This document shows, in pieces, positions 18,921 through 28,535 of a stretch of 64,000 bases of DNA. The translations under genes were made by a program, and so were the position numbers. The stretch covers positions 1-64,000 of the forward strand of contig JANXUD010000077.1 in NCBI GenBank assembly GCA_025352045.1, given 5' to 3'. Source of the stretch: Gammaproteobacteria bacterium. GTDB taxonomy: Bacteria > Pseudomonadota > Gammaproteobacteria > Xanthomonadales > Xanthomonadaceae. The stretch's first letter is position 1, and every line of letters starts with the position of its first letter. The notes beneath the pieces were generated by a model that made no database searches, was not told the DNA's origin, and was given only the letters and a program-made list of their open reading frames with translations.

Positions 18921-21257
18921 ATGATCCTGCAGGCAGTGTCCCGTCCGCGCCAGCTCGCGCTTTTCGTCCTGGCCGCGCTTGTTGCCCCCTGCACCGGCGC
19001 GCTGGCGCAAGTCGCACCCGTCCAAGCCGCCTTGCCCCCGGAGGCAGCCGTTCCGGTGCAATCCGCGACGGTCGGCGGCGCACGGATCACGGTCGACGGC
19101 AAGATCGACCCCGCCGAGTGGGCCGGCGCCGAACACATCACCGACTTCAAGCTGGTCGAGCCCCTGACCGGCGCGCCGAGTCCGTACCCGACCGAAGCCT
19201 GGGTGCTGGCGACGCCGGAAGGCCTGGCGATCGGCTTCCGCAACACGCAGCCGGCCAGCGTCAAGCGCACCTACCGGCGCAGCCAGCGCGACGAAGACGC
19301 GCAGGTGGATCGCGTCAACCTGATGATCGACTACGACGGCGACGGCCGCAGCGCCTACAACTTCACCCTGAGCATCACCGACGGCATCATCGACGCGACC
19401 ATCACCAACGAGAACCAGTTCAGCAAGGACTGGGACGGCAACTGGAAGCACGCGGTCAGCGAGTCCGGCGACACCTGGTCGGCGGAGATGCTGATCCCCT
19501 GGTACATCGCGCCCATGAAGAAGGGCCACGATGGCAAGCGCATCGTCGGCATCTACCTGGATCGCGTGGTCGGCTCGACCGGCGAGCGCGTGGCCTGGCC
19601 CGAGGCGAGCTTCAGCCGCCCGCGCTTCATGTCCGACTTCCGCAAGCTTGAGATCCCCAGCTACAGCCAATCGTTGCTGGCGATCACGCCGTACGCGGTG
19701 GCCGGCTACAACAACATCACCGGCAAGGCCTACACCGACACCGGCGCCGACATCTTCTGGAAGCCGAACGGCCAGACCCAGCTCACCGCGACGATCAACC
19801 CGGACTTCGGCCAGGTCGAGAGCGACGACCTGGTGGTGAACTTCGGCGCCAACGAGACCTTCTTCAGCGACAAGCGCCCGTTCTTCACCGAGAACCAGGG
19901 CATCTTCGACTTCGGCACGCCCTCCGACGGCAGCCAGCTGATCTACACGCGGCGCGTGGGCGGTCCGGCCGACGACGGCAACGGCGCCGGCGACATCACC
20001 GCGGCGATCAAGCTCAATGGCTCGCTGGGCGCGTACAAGTATGGCGTGTTCGCCGCCGACGAGGCCGACGCCGCCGGGCGCTCGTTCCGCGCCCTGCGCC
20101 TGGTGCGCGACTTCGACAAGCAGAACCTCGGCCTGATGGTCACCCAGGTGGACCGCCCCTGGTTCGACCGGACCGCCACGGTGCTGGGCGTGGACCACAA
20201 CTGGCGGCCGACGCCCAAGCTCAACATCGCCACGCGCCTGATCGGCAGCAACATCGACCAGGCCGGCACCACCACCACCGGCACCGGCGCGACCACCATC
20301 GTCGAGTACGAGATGGACCACGGCTGGCGCCAGCAGTGGATCGGCATGCACTTCGGCGACAGCCTGCAGATCAACGACTTCGGCTACCTGCAGCGCGCCA
20401 ACATGAACTACGCGCACTGGCAGGTGTCGCACCGCATCACCGACCTGCCCAAGGATTCGCGCTACTCCTCGCACGACTGGCGCTGGCGCATCAGCGGCAC
20501 CGACAACGACCATGGCCTGGCCCTGCAACGGCAGTTCCGCATCAGCCTGTCGAGCAACCTGAAGGACGGCGGCAACGAATACTCGCAGGGCAACTTCAAC
20601 GCCGGCGGCATCTACGACGACCGCATCCTGCGCGGACACGGCATCCTGGCGGTGCCGGGCAACTTCAACCTGTATCACGAGCGCTTCCGGCCGCGCAAGG
20701 GCGACTGGGGCTTCTACTGGAACCTTGGCGCCAACAACAACGGCCTGGCCGACGAGCATCGGGTTGGCTTCAACGGCTCGGTCAAGCCGACCTATTTCTT
20801 CAGCGACGCCTTCAACGTGTTCGCCTCGCTGTACGTCGAAACGACGCCGAACTGGGTGATCTGGCAGCACGACAACCTGGTCGGCACCTTCAAGGAAAAG
20901 GCCGTGCAGCTGGACGCCGGCGTGAACTGGACCATCGGCGACAAGCAGGAGCTGCGGGTGAAGCTGCAGGCGCTGGGTCTCGATGCGCCGATCACGCAGG
21001 CCTATCGCGCCGCGCTGGACGGCACGCCGGTCAAGTCCAACGACGTGGTGGACAGCTTCAGCCTGCGGCAGATGGGCTTCCAGGTGCGCTACCGGCGCGA
21101 GCTGGCGCCGCTGTCGGACCTGTTCATCGTCTACAGCCGCGGCGGTTACCGCCAGAACGACTATTCCGACGGCGCCGGCTCGCTGTTCGACAACAGCTTC
21201 TCGCTGCGCGACTCCGAGCAGATCCTGGTCAAGCTCAGCTACCGCTTCGAACCCTAG
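18921..21257 (+). CDS. DUF5916 outer-membrane protein with CBM9-like N-terminus
   Basis: 778 aa. A signal peptide (QLALFVLAALVAPCTGALAQ) precedes a carbohydrate-binding CBM9-like module (about 48-240: ARITVDGKIDPAEWAGAEHI, VNLMIDYDGDGRSAYNF, SAEMLIPWYIA). DUF5916 then follows, with NPDFGQVESDDLVVNF and ETFFSDKRPFFTENQGIF, the hallmark of the family. The C-terminal third is beta-rich with an alternating aromatic pattern ending in LVKLSYRFEP, a barrel-like terminal strand with a final aromatic region. It is probably an outer-membrane beta-barrel of unknown substrate. The ATG at 18921 has only a weak ribosome site. The upstream 288 nt hold no strong palindrome that I can see. Confidence 0.85.
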   Translation: MILQAVSRPRQLALFVLAALVAPCTGALAQVAPVQAALPPEAAVPVQSATVGGARITVDGKIDPAEWAGAEHITDFKLVEPLTGAPSPYPTEAWVLATPEGLAIGFRNTQPASVKRTYRRSQRDEDAQVDRVNLMIDYDGDGRSAYNFTLSITDGIIDATITNENQFSKDWDGNWKHAVSESGDTWSAEMLIPWYIAPMKKGHDGKRIVGIYLDRVVGSTGERVAWPEASFSRPRFMSDFRKLEIPSYSQSLLAITPYAVAGYNNITGKAYTDTGADIFWKPNGQTQLTATINPDFGQVESDDLVVNFGANETFFSDKRPFFTENQGIFDFGTPSDGSQLIYTRRVGGPADDGNGAGDITAAIKLNGSLGAYKYGVFAADEADAAGRSFRALRLVRDFDKQNLGLMVTQVDRPWFDRTATVLGVDHNWRPTPKLNIATRLIGSNIDQAGTTTTGTGATTIVEYEMDHGWRQQWIGMHFGDSLQINDFGYLQRANMNYAHWQVSHRITDLPKDSRYSSHDWRWRISGTDNDHGLALQRQFRISLSSNLKDGGNEYSQGNFNAGGIYDDRILRGHGILAVPGNFNLYHERFRPRKGDWGFYWNLGANNNGLADEHRVGFNGSVKPTYFFSDAFNVFASLYVETTPNWVIWQHDNLVGTFKEKAVQLDAGVNWTIGDKQELRVKLQALGLDAPITQAYRAALDGTPVKSNDVVDSFSLRQMGFQVRYRRELAPLSDLFIVYSRGGYRQNDYSDGAGSLFDNSFSLRDSEQILVKLSYRFEP

Positions 21258-21376
21258 GCCGGGCGGAGCCCTGTCCCAACTCTGGCTCGCGCGTACTCCA
21301 TTCGGAGGATGGAACGCCCGTAGCGAGCGGCTAGAGTCGAAGGGGCGCCCATTCCCCACGGGCGATGGGAGACGTC

Positions 21377-22294
21377 ATGTTCCGCATCCTTGCATTCGCG
21401 CTCGCGCTGCTCGCCGGAACATCGGCCTGGGCCCAGTCATATGACCCGCGCCTGGCGTACGCCCTGGCCTCGGGAAAAAGTTATTACGTCTACGTGGCCA
21501 ACCGCGACGGGACGCATGCGGTCCGGCTGTATGCGGATGACGCCAACATCAGTGGCGTTGATTTTGCGCCGGGCGGTGGGCGCATCGTGGTCGGCGACCG
21601 CGCGGGGGTGAAGGTCCTTGCCTACACGGCCTCCAGCAGCGGCGTGCACCTGGATTCGGTGACCTCGCTGGACGGCGGAGCCGCTGCGGGCCCTCCCGAT
21701 TTCTCCGACGACGGCGCGCGCATCCTCTACTTCCGAAGCTCCCAGCTGTCCGATCCGTCCAAGGTGCCCGGCTTCTGGGTCGTCGCGGCGACGGGCGGCA
21801 CGCCAAAACTTGTCTACCCGGGTTCTGCCCTCGACGCGGTCCGCTGGTTGCGCAGCGCCGACCTCGGCAGCGCCTTTGCGTACTTGAAGACCGTTCCGCA
21901 TGGACCGAACGTGCCCGTCGACTACGAGATATGGACCGTCCTACTCGACGCGCAGGACAACGTATCGTCGGCTGGGCCGACGCTCAGCACCGCCGACCAC
22001 GCCTTCAAGTACATTGAGGACTTCGACATCGCGCACACTCGAAATTCGCTGCTCGTGACGGTGAGCGATGCCGTCGGACGCTCGCTCATCGATTTCGATG
22101 TCCCAACGCGCGCGATCACCGTCCGCAGCCACGCATTGATCTTCCGCTGCCACTACTCGGACGACGACAGCTGGTTCGGTGCCAAGGAAGAAGTGAAGGG
22201 CGGTTTCTTCATCGACGCCGTCGATTCGGCGACCGGCGCGCAGACGCGCGTGATCGCCAAGGCCAACTACGGCGCCTTCGACGTCCGGCCTTGA
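21377..22294 (+). CDS. Secreted beta-propeller (PD40/TolB-like) protein, unknown function
   Basis: 305 aa. I chose the ATG at 21377 because GGGAG ends 5 nt before it; an in-frame ATG at 21365 overlaps that site. Signal peptide MFRILAFALALLAGTSAWAQ. Then come repeated propeller-blade patterns: YYVYVANRDGTHAVRLYAD, ISGVDFAPGGGRIVVGDRAG, PPDFSDDGARILYFRSS and GFWVVAATGGTPKLVY, like the WD40/PD40 repeats of periplasmic TolB-type propellers. There is no catalytic motif. A possible -10 (TAGAGT, 21332-21337) would give a short leader. It lies 119 nt after the DUF5916 gene and may be separately transcribed. Confidence 0.7.
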   Translation: MFRILAFALALLAGTSAWAQSYDPRLAYALASGKSYYVYVANRDGTHAVRLYADDANISGVDFAPGGGRIVVGDRAGVKVLAYTASSSGVHLDSVTSLDGGAAAGPPDFSDDGARILYFRSSQLSDPSKVPGFWVVAATGGTPKLVYPGSALDAVRWLRSADLGSAFAYLKTVPHGPNVPVDYEIWTVLLDAQDNVSSAGPTLSTADHAFKYIEDFDIAHTRNSLLVTVSDAVGRSLIDFDVPTRAITVRSHALIFRCHYSDDDSWFGAKEEVKGGFFIDAVDSATGAQTRVIAKANYGAFDVRP

Positions 22295-22366
22295 CCCGCT
22301 CGTCCGCGTTGGCGCGCAGGCTTGGGCTGCGCGCGCCGATGGCGAGGCACGCGATCCGGGCGTGGA

Positions 22367-25300
22367 CTACTGCGACACCTTCTTCCGGTTGTCGGACGAC
22401 ACCCGGTCGATCAGCTTGTTGTAGGGATCGAAGCCGGCTTCGTCCGGCGCCTGGTCCACCACCACGACCAGCCGCTGGTCACCGCGCGTGACGTAGTGCC
22501 GCTGCAGGTAGAGCACCTTCTCGTCCGCTTCCTTCCCCGACGGGCCCTTCGCGAACACGCCGACCTCGATCCAGTCGCCAAGCACGCCGGGCGTCTCCTT
22601 GCCGCGCCCGTCCGCATACAGCTTGGCCGCGTGCAGGTCGAGGGTCACCTCGTACTTGCCGTCTGCACGCTTGCGCGCCGTCGCCGCGGTGACCCGGTTG
22701 TCGTAGAAGCAGATCTTCTCGAACAGGTCGGTGATCAGGCCCTGCTGCGCGGGCGTCGCCTGCGCGCGGATGAAGCCGAGCAGCTCCAGCGACGTGGTGT
22801 AGGGCGGCTGCTGGAAGGCCTTGGCCTGCAGGAAGGCCTTCAGCGCAGCGTTGAGCTTGGCCTCGCCCAGTTCCTCGCGCAGCCGGTAGAACACCAGCGA
22901 CCCCTTCTGGTAGTGGATGTACTGCTGGTTCTCCACCCGGTACAGCGGGAGCTCTTCGATCCTCTCGCCGCCGCGCCCGGCCAAGTAGCCGTCCAGCTCG
23001 GTCTTGAGGAAGCGGCGCATCTGCGAGCGGCCGTACTTGTGCTCCATCACCATCAGCGCCGAGTACTGCGCCAGCGATTCGGAAAGCACGGTCGCGCCCT
23101 GCACGTTGGCGCCGATCACCTGGTGCGCCCACCACTGGTGCGCGATCTCGTGCGCGGTGACGTAGTAGACGTAGTCGATGTCGTCCGCCTTGCGCAGGTC
23201 GGCGATGAAGCCGAGTGACTCCGAATACGGGATCGTGTTGGCGAAGCTCTGCGCGAAGCTCAGGTAGCCGGGGAACTCGACGATGCGCAACTGGTGGTGC
23301 TGGTACGGGGTGAAGTTGGCCTCGTAGTAGGCCAGCGCCGTCTGCGACGCGGCGATCATGCGGTCCACGTTGTACGGGTGCTTGGCGTCGTAATAGACCT
23401 CGATCGGCACCGGCCTGCCGCTGCCGGCTGCGCGGTATTCACCCTTGCGGACCTGCCAGCGCGCCGACAGCACCGCGTAGAAGTTAAGCATCGGGCGGTC
23501 CATCGCATAGGCGAAGCAGCGCCTGCCGTCGCGCCTGAATTCGCGCTGCAGGTAGCCAGGCGCCAGGGCGATCTGGTCTGGCGCGGTGCACACGGTGGCC
23601 TGGAACGCGATCCAGTCGGCGTCGTTGCCGACGTAGGTATTGGCGCGCGCCGCCTGGTCCTCGAGCTTCGGCATGCGGCGCGGTTCGCCCAGGTGGCGCT
23701 TGCGCCGCTCGTTGCGGTCGCTAAGCTCGGCGCCGGGCTGGTAACCGAACACCGGGAACATCCTGCTGCTGAAGAACGTGCCGTTGCCGACGATGGCGGT
23801 GTCGGGCGCATCCGCCGTGATGCCGTGCGGATGATGGTCCACGGTCCAGGCGATGTCGCGCTCGGCGCCCGGCGCCAGCGGCACCCGGAAGCGGTAGACG
23901 CGCACGCCCAGCGGCTTGTCGTCCTTCACCAGCACGCTGCCCGCGGCGTCGAAGGCGACCAGGTCGCGATCATCGCCGATGCCGACCAGCATCTGGCTGA
24001 GCGGCTGCGGGTGCGTGTTGCGGACGCGATAGTGGCCAGCCACGCGCAGGGCCGGCGTCTCCGGCCGCAAGTCCGCATCCAGCGACACCGCCTGGATCCG
24101 CGGCTGTGGCCGCGTCGCCCAGTCCTTGTATTCGCGCTCGTAGCGCGCCTGCAGGTCAAGCCGTTCGTTCGGCGAGGTGAAGTCGTTGCGTACGTTGGTG
24201 TTCCAGAACAGCCAGCCGCCGATCGCCGCGAATGCCACCAGGCTGGCGACGAAGCCGATGCGCAGCGGACCGTGCATGCGGGCCGCCGCAAGGGCGCGAC
24301 GCTGCGCGCCGGTGTGGGCAACGCCGCGCACCCGGAACGCCGCCGCGAGCAGCAGTAGCGCGACCATGAACAACGCCCAGTAGGCCTGGAACCACAGTTG
24401 CGCGGGCAGGAAATGGCCGTAACCATTTATGTCCGAATGCGGTGCGTTCGGCCAGCTGCCGAAGTTGTACAGGTTGTTGCTGAAGTCCAGCAGCCCGAGC
24501 ACCGACTGCCCGATCAGTACCAGGATCAGCAGCGCATAGCCGACAAACTTGTTGTTGCTGAACACCTGCAGCGCCAGCGCGAGTCCCGCCATCAGCACGT
24601 ACACCACCGAATCCACGGCCAGCATCTTGGCGTACAGCAGGGGCTCGAGCTGGGTATAGCCCTTGGCCAGCTGCAGGACCATCGCGGTCAGCGCGCCGAT
24701 GCCCTGGAAGCACACGATGACCGCCACCAGCGCCGCGAACTTGGCCAGCAGGGGCACCCAGTTGGGCACCGGCGCGGCGTCGCTGACTTCGTCGATGCGG
24801 GCGCTGCGCTCCTTCCACACCAGCTCGCCGGCATAGAACATCACGATGATCATCAGCAGGAAGCTGAAACTGCCTTCCAGGGCGCCGACCATCTGCGAGG
24901 TGACCGGGTAGATGCGGGTGCCGTACAGGCTCTCCTGCAGCAGGGCCGAGGGCACGAAATTGACCATGCCGAAGGCCAGCATGACCAGGAAGGGCACGCT
25001 TCGAAATACGCCGACCGTGTCGAAGCGCGCCTGCTGCGCGAACTGCCGCCAGGCCGTGGCCGGGCCGCGCGCGGGCACCACCTTGGCCACGGACTCGCGG
25101 ACCGGCGCCGCGACGCGCGTGCCGGCCGCCGCGTCGGCCCGCGCAACGTCGGCGGTGCGTGCCTTTCGGCCCCACAAGCGGCGCGATGTGCCGGTGCGCT
25201 CGGTCCGGAACAGTGCAAAGGTCGCCGCGAACAGCAGGCCCGCCACGCCCAGCCACAGCGCCCGGTTGGCGAGCAGGTAGCCGCCCAGCGTGGGAAGCGA

Positions 25301-26014
25301 GTGGTTGCGTTCGTCCGAGGACCAGTAGCGGAAGGTGCGCGAGAGCGCGCGCACGCCGAGCGGTTCGACCAGCGTGGCGACCCAGACATTGTCGAGGTCG
25401 CGCAGCAGCGCCGCGCTGACCCCGTACAGCACCAGGAAGGCGAGCACGCCGATGTACACCCACAACACGCTGCGGGTGATGACCGCCAGCAGGGCCAGCA
25501 GCGCGCCGGTGAACAGCAGGTTCGGCAGCACGATGACGGCGAAGCCCCACAGGTAGGGCTGCAGCGACACCGGGCCGAGACGGACCGGATCGATCCAGGG
25601 CATGAACTGCGCGACGAACATGCCCAGGCCGACCAGCAGGTACACGACCAGGCTGGCCGCGAGCGCCGCACCGATCCGACCGAGCAGGTAGTCGCGCCGG
25701 CGCACCGGGCTGGCGAACACCAGCGCATCGGTGCCCAGCTCGAAGTCGCGCAGCAGCGCAGCACTGATGAACAGTGTGATCACCAGCATGCCGAGCAGGG
25801 TGAAGAAGGCGAAGAAGGTGACGATGACCGTCGGCGCGTTGCGCACCACGTTGCCCATGCCACCGCCGAGCTGCACGGCGTCGCTGGAGGTGGCGCCGAA
25901 CGCGAGCAGTGCAAACAGCGCCGACATCAGCCACAGCAGCGGGGAGCGCAGTTGCTCGCGCAGTTCGAAACGGAAGAATTCGCCGGCGGTGCCCGGCAAG
26001 CGCGTGGCGGGCAT
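22367..26014 (-). CDS. ABC transporter permease fused to M1-family aminopeptidase domain
   Basis: 1215 aa. The first about 600 residues hold two sets of ABC-2-type membrane spans (FRFELREQLRSPLLWLMSAL, then a second FDTVGVFRSVPFLVMLAFG set). A periplasmic M1-type domain follows (about 640-1190) with the zinc site HEIAHQWWAH (about 955) and third ligand Glu in VLSESLAQYSALMVMEH. The usual M1 GxMEN exopeptidase motif is not visible; the equivalent region reads VEFPGYLSFAQSFANTI, which suggests a substrate choice unlike classical aminopeptidases. The C-terminal part YGRSQMRRFLKTELDGYL is helical. The gene follows its ATPase by 4 nt. Such fusions are known in xanthomonads and bacteroidetes; what is exported and cut is not known. 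Confidence 0.9.
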   Translation of the reverse strand: MPATRLPGTAGEFFRFELREQLRSPLLWLMSALFALLAFGATSSDAVQLGGGMGNVVRNAPTVIVTFFAFFTLLGMLVITLFISAALLRDFELGTDALVFASPVRRRDYLLGRIGAALAASLVVYLLVGLGMFVAQFMPWIDPVRLGPVSLQPYLWGFAVIVLPNLLFTGALLALLAVITRSVLWVYIGVLAFLVLYGVSAALLRDLDNVWVATLVEPLGVRALSRTFRYWSSDERNHSLPTLGGYLLANRALWLGVAGLLFAATFALFRTERTGTSRRLWGRKARTADVARADAAAGTRVAAPVRESVAKVVPARGPATAWRQFAQQARFDTVGVFRSVPFLVMLAFGMVNFVPSALLQESLYGTRIYPVTSQMVGALEGSFSFLLMIIVMFYAGELVWKERSARIDEVSDAAPVPNWVPLLAKFAALVAVIVCFQGIGALTAMVLQLAKGYTQLEPLLYAKMLAVDSVVYVLMAGLALALQVFSNNKFVGYALLILVLIGQSVLGLLDFSNNLYNFGSWPNAPHSDINGYGHFLPAQLWFQAYWALFMVALLLLAAAFRVRGVAHTGAQRRALAAARMHGPLRIGFVASLVAFAAIGGWLFWNTNVRNDFTSPNERLDLQARYEREYKDWATRPQPRIQAVSLDADLRPETPALRVAGHYRVRNTHPQPLSQMLVGIGDDRDLVAFDAAGSVLVKDDKPLGVRVYRFRVPLAPGAERDIAWTVDHHPHGITADAPDTAIVGNGTFFSSRMFPVFGYQPGAELSDRNERRKRHLGEPRRMPKLEDQAARANTYVGNDADWIAFQATVCTAPDQIALAPGYLQREFRRDGRRCFAYAMDRPMLNFYAVLSARWQVRKGEYRAAGSGRPVPIEVYYDAKHPYNVDRMIAASQTALAYYEANFTPYQHHQLRIVEFPGYLSFAQSFANTIPYSESLGFIADLRKADDIDYVYYVTAHEIAHQWWAHQVIGANVQGATVLSESLAQYSALMVMEHKYGRSQMRRFLKTELDGYLAGRGGERIEELPLYRVENQQYIHYQKGSLVFYRLREELGEAKLNAALKAFLQAKAFQQPPYTTSLELLGFIRAQATPAQQGLITDLFEKICFYDNRVTAATARKRADGKYEVTLDLHAAKLYADGRGKETPGVLGDWIEVGVFAKGPSGKEADEKVLYLQRHYVTRGDQRLVVVVDQAPDEAGFDPYNKLIDRVSSDNRKKVSQ

Positions 26015-26018
26015 GGGC

Positions 26019-26912
26019 TCAGGCCGCCCGGGCTTGCGCGCGCAGGCGCTGGAAGTACACGTCCTCCAGGTCCGGCTCGACCTGCACGAAGCCCTCCTCG
26101 GGCTGCTGCGCGCCGAACACGTGGATCACCGGGTTGCCCCCGACCAGCCGCGTCGACAGCACCGTATGCCGCGCCTCGTAGTCGGGCAGGGCAGCCTTGC
26201 TGACCTGCTTGCGCCAGACCTGCTGCGACAGCGCCGCGATCGCATCGGCCGGCTTGCCGGTCAGCAACACCTTGCCCTTGTTCATGATCGCCATGGTCGG
26301 GCAGAGGTCGGTGACGTCGGCGACGATGTGCGTGGACAGCAGCACCGCGACGTTCTCGCCGATCGCTGCCAGCAGGTTGAGGAAGCGGTTGCGTTCCTCC
26401 GGGTCAAGGCCGGCGGTCGGCTCGTCCACGATCACCAGGCGCGGGTCGCCCAGCAGCGCCTGGGCGATGCCGAAGCGCTGGCGCATGCCGCCGGAGAAGG
26501 TGCCGAGCTTGCGCTTGCGCGCGTCCCACAGGTTCACCTGCTGCAGCAGGCCTTCGACCATTTCGCGGCGCGACTTGCGCTCCGTGAGGCCCTTGAGCAC
26601 GGCAAAGTGCTCGAGCAGGTCTTCCGCGCTGACCTTCGGATAGACGCCGAAGTCCTGCGGCAGGTAGCCCAGGCGCCGGCGCACCGCGTCCTTGTCGCGC
26701 AACACGTCGATGCTCGATCCGTCCTCCAGCACCAGCGTGGCCGAGCCGGTGTCGGCTTCCTGCAGGGTCGCGAGCGTGCGCATCAGCGAGGACTTGCCGG
26801 CGCCGTTCGGGCCGAGCAGGCCGAACATCCCGCGCGGGATGTCGAGGCTGACGTCGTCGAGCGCGCGAACGCCGTTCGCGTAGGTCTTGCCGAGCTGGCG
26901 GATGGTCAACAC
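26019..26912 (-). CDS. ABC transporter ATP-binding protein
   Basis: 297 aa from GTG 26912 (VLTIRQLGKTYANGVRALDD), with AGGGG about 9 nt upstream; longer starts as far as 27005 lack family similarity. Walker A GLLGPNGAGKSSLMR, Q-loop GYLPQDFGVYPKVS, signature TFSGGMRQRFGIAQ, Walker B LVIVDEPTAGLDPEE and H-loop LLSTHIVAD are all intact. The C-terminal 70 residues are the usual regulatory extension of ABC-2 ATPases. It pairs with the permease/M1 fusion 4 nt downstream; two such ATPases would drive one fusion protein with its two membrane halves. It is divergent from the SPFH gene across 163 nt. Confidence 0.95.
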   Translation of the reverse strand: MLTIRQLGKTYANGVRALDDVSLDIPRGMFGLLGPNGAGKSSLMRTLATLQEADTGSATLVLEDGSSIDVLRDKDAVRRRLGYLPQDFGVYPKVSAEDLLEHFAVLKGLTERKSRREMVEGLLQQVNLWDARKRKLGTFSGGMRQRFGIAQALLGDPRLVIVDEPTAGLDPEERNRFLNLLAAIGENVAVLLSTHIVADVTDLCPTMAIMNKGKVLLTGKPADAIAALSQQVWRKQVSKAALPDYEARHTVLSTRLVGGNPVIHVFGAQQPEEGFVQVEPDLEDVYFQRLRAQARAA

Positions 26913-27039
26913 GTCGGGAGCCCCTGGAGTGATGGTGACGCCGCGGCGGGAGCCTCCCGCGTCCGGCTTGGTCGCCACCCTATCCCGCCCGCGGGGCGCG
27001 CGCATCCCCGAAAGGTCATGGCCGCCCGGGCGGCTCCCC

Positions 27040-27045
27040 TATACT
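27040..27045 (+). promoter_or_regulatory. Possible -10 element for the SPFH gene
   Basis: TATACT lies 31 nt upstream of the SPFH start and is one of the few AT-rich hexamers in this GC-rich intergenic region. A -35 is poor (TCATGG at 27016-27021, 18-nt spacing). Seen by eye only. Confidence 0.3.
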
Positions 27046-27075
27046 TGGCCATCGTTCGTCGCTCTGGGGATTGCA

Positions 27076-28470
27076 ATGTTCGGTTTTTCTTTGCTGCTGG
27101 CCGTGGTCGTCGCGGTCGTCGTCGTTGTCGGCGTGATGCTGTTCTTCTGGGTGGTGGCGCTGCGTCGCGTGGTGCCGGTGAACGAAGTGCACATCGTGCA
27201 GAACCGCAAGACCACGGTCAGCTTCGGCAAGGGCTTCAGCAGCAACACCTATTACGAGTGGCCGTCCTGGATCCCCCTGATCGGCCTGACCAAGATCATG
27301 CTGCCGGTGTCGAACTTCTCCATCGACCTGCCGGACTACGCTGCGTACGACAAGGAGCGCGTGCCCTTCCTGGTGCACGTGATGGCGTTCTTCCGCATCG
27401 ACGACTCCAACACCGCCGCGCAGCGCGTGGCCTCGTTCGAGGAACTCAAGACCCAGCTCACCTCGATCGTGCAGGGCGCCGTGCGCACCGTGCTGGCCGG
27501 GCACGAGATCGACCAGATCATGCTCGACCGCTCGCGCTTCGGCGAGGCCTTCACCAAGGAAGTGCAGCCGCAGCTTGGTAGCTGGGGCGTCGAGGCGATC
27601 AAGAACATCGAGCTGATGGACATCCGCGACGCCAAGGACAGCGAGGTCATCCACAACATCATGGCCAAGCGCACCTCGGGCATCGAGCGCGAGTCGCGGC
27701 TGGTGGTCGCGGACAACACGCGCCAGGCCGAGATGGCAGAGATCGCGGCCAAGCGCGAGGTGGAAATGTCGCGCCAGCAGGCGGCCGAGCAGGTGGGCCT
27801 GCGCACCGCCGAGAAGGACCAGAAGGTCGGCGTGGCCAACGAGCAGGCCTCGCAGCAGGTCAAGACCCAGCAGCGCGAGACCGCGGCCAAGGAAATGGAC
27901 GTGGTGCAGGTGAAGAACGTCCGCGGCGCCGAGATCAGCCGCCAGGTGGCGGTGATCGCCGCGGGCCAGGCCAAGGAAGTGGCGATCGTCGAGGCGGAGG
28001 CCACCAAGCAGGTCGCCATCGTCGAGGCGGAAGGCAACAAGTCGCAGACCGTGCTGACGGCCGAAGGCAAGCTCGAGGCCGCGCGCCGCAATGCAGAAGG
28101 CATCACGGTCGAGGGCACCGCGCGCGGTTCGGCCGAGACGGCGATCCTGATGGCGCCCGTCGATGCGCAGATCAAGCTGGCCGAGAAGATCGGCGCCGAC
28201 AAGGGCTACCAGGACTACCTGCTGGGCATCCGGAACATCGAAGCCTCGCAGGCCGTCGGCGAGGCCCAGGCCGGCGCGCTCAAGACCGCCAACGTCAAGG
28301 TCATCGCCAATGCCGGCCAGCCGGCCAAGGGCCTGGCCAGCGTGATGGACCTGTTCTCGGCCGGCGGCGGCACCGCCGTGGCGTCCATGCTCGAGGGCCT
28401 GGCGCAGTCGGACGAGGGGCGCAAGCTGCTCGATCGCTTCGCCAGCAAGCCGGGCGACGCCAAGCCCTGA
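27076..28470 (+). CDS. SPFH/flotillin-like membrane protein (YqiK/FloT type)
   Basis: 464 aa; ATG 27076 preceded by GGGGA. One N-terminal TM (about 3-30, LLLAVVVAVVVVVGVMLFFW), then an SPFH/PHB domain (about 35-200: VPVNEVHIVQNRKTTVSFGK, VPFLVHVMAFFRIDD, LDRSRFGEAFTKEVQPQLGS, LMDIRDAKDSEVI). A long charged coiled coil follows (about 210-370, rich in EMAEIAAKREVEMSRQQAAE-type heptads, with EAEATKQVAIVEAEGNKS). The C-terminal part resembles flotillin tails. These proteins scaffold ordered membrane regions and oligomerise through the coiled coil. Shorter than E. coli YqiK. No NfeD-like partner lies next to it; it appears monocistronic and ends at a strong hairpin. Confidence 0.9.
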   Translation: MFGFSLLLAVVVAVVVVVGVMLFFWVVALRRVVPVNEVHIVQNRKTTVSFGKGFSSNTYYEWPSWIPLIGLTKIMLPVSNFSIDLPDYAAYDKERVPFLVHVMAFFRIDDSNTAAQRVASFEELKTQLTSIVQGAVRTVLAGHEIDQIMLDRSRFGEAFTKEVQPQLGSWGVEAIKNIELMDIRDAKDSEVIHNIMAKRTSGIERESRLVVADNTRQAEMAEIAAKREVEMSRQQAAEQVGLRTAEKDQKVGVANEQASQQVKTQQRETAAKEMDVVQVKNVRGAEISRQVAVIAAGQAKEVAIVEAEATKQVAIVEAEGNKSQTVLTAEGKLEAARRNAEGITVEGTARGSAETAILMAPVDAQIKLAEKIGADKGYQDYLLGIRNIEASQAVGEAQAGALKTANVKVIANAGQPAKGLASVMDLFSAGGGTAVASMLEGLAQSDEGRKLLDRFASKPGDAKP

Positions 28471-28476
28471 AGGATC

Positions 28477-28531
28477 GTGGGAGCGGCTTCAACCGTGATC
28501 CGTAGTAAGTCGCGGCTGAAGCCGCTCCCAC
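28477..28531. repeat. REP-like 15-bp palindrome, probable transcript end
   Basis: GTGGGAGCGGCTTCA (477-491) and its exact reverse complement (517-531) flank a 25-nt loop between the convergent SPFH and small-basic-protein genes. The sequence resembles the 'GGGAGCGGCTTCA' intergenic REP elements common in pseudomonads and xanthomonads. I found only this one copy in the window. Its place at a convergent 3' end suggests a role in termination or mRNA stability. Confidence 0.75.
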
Positions 28532-28535
28532 AGGG

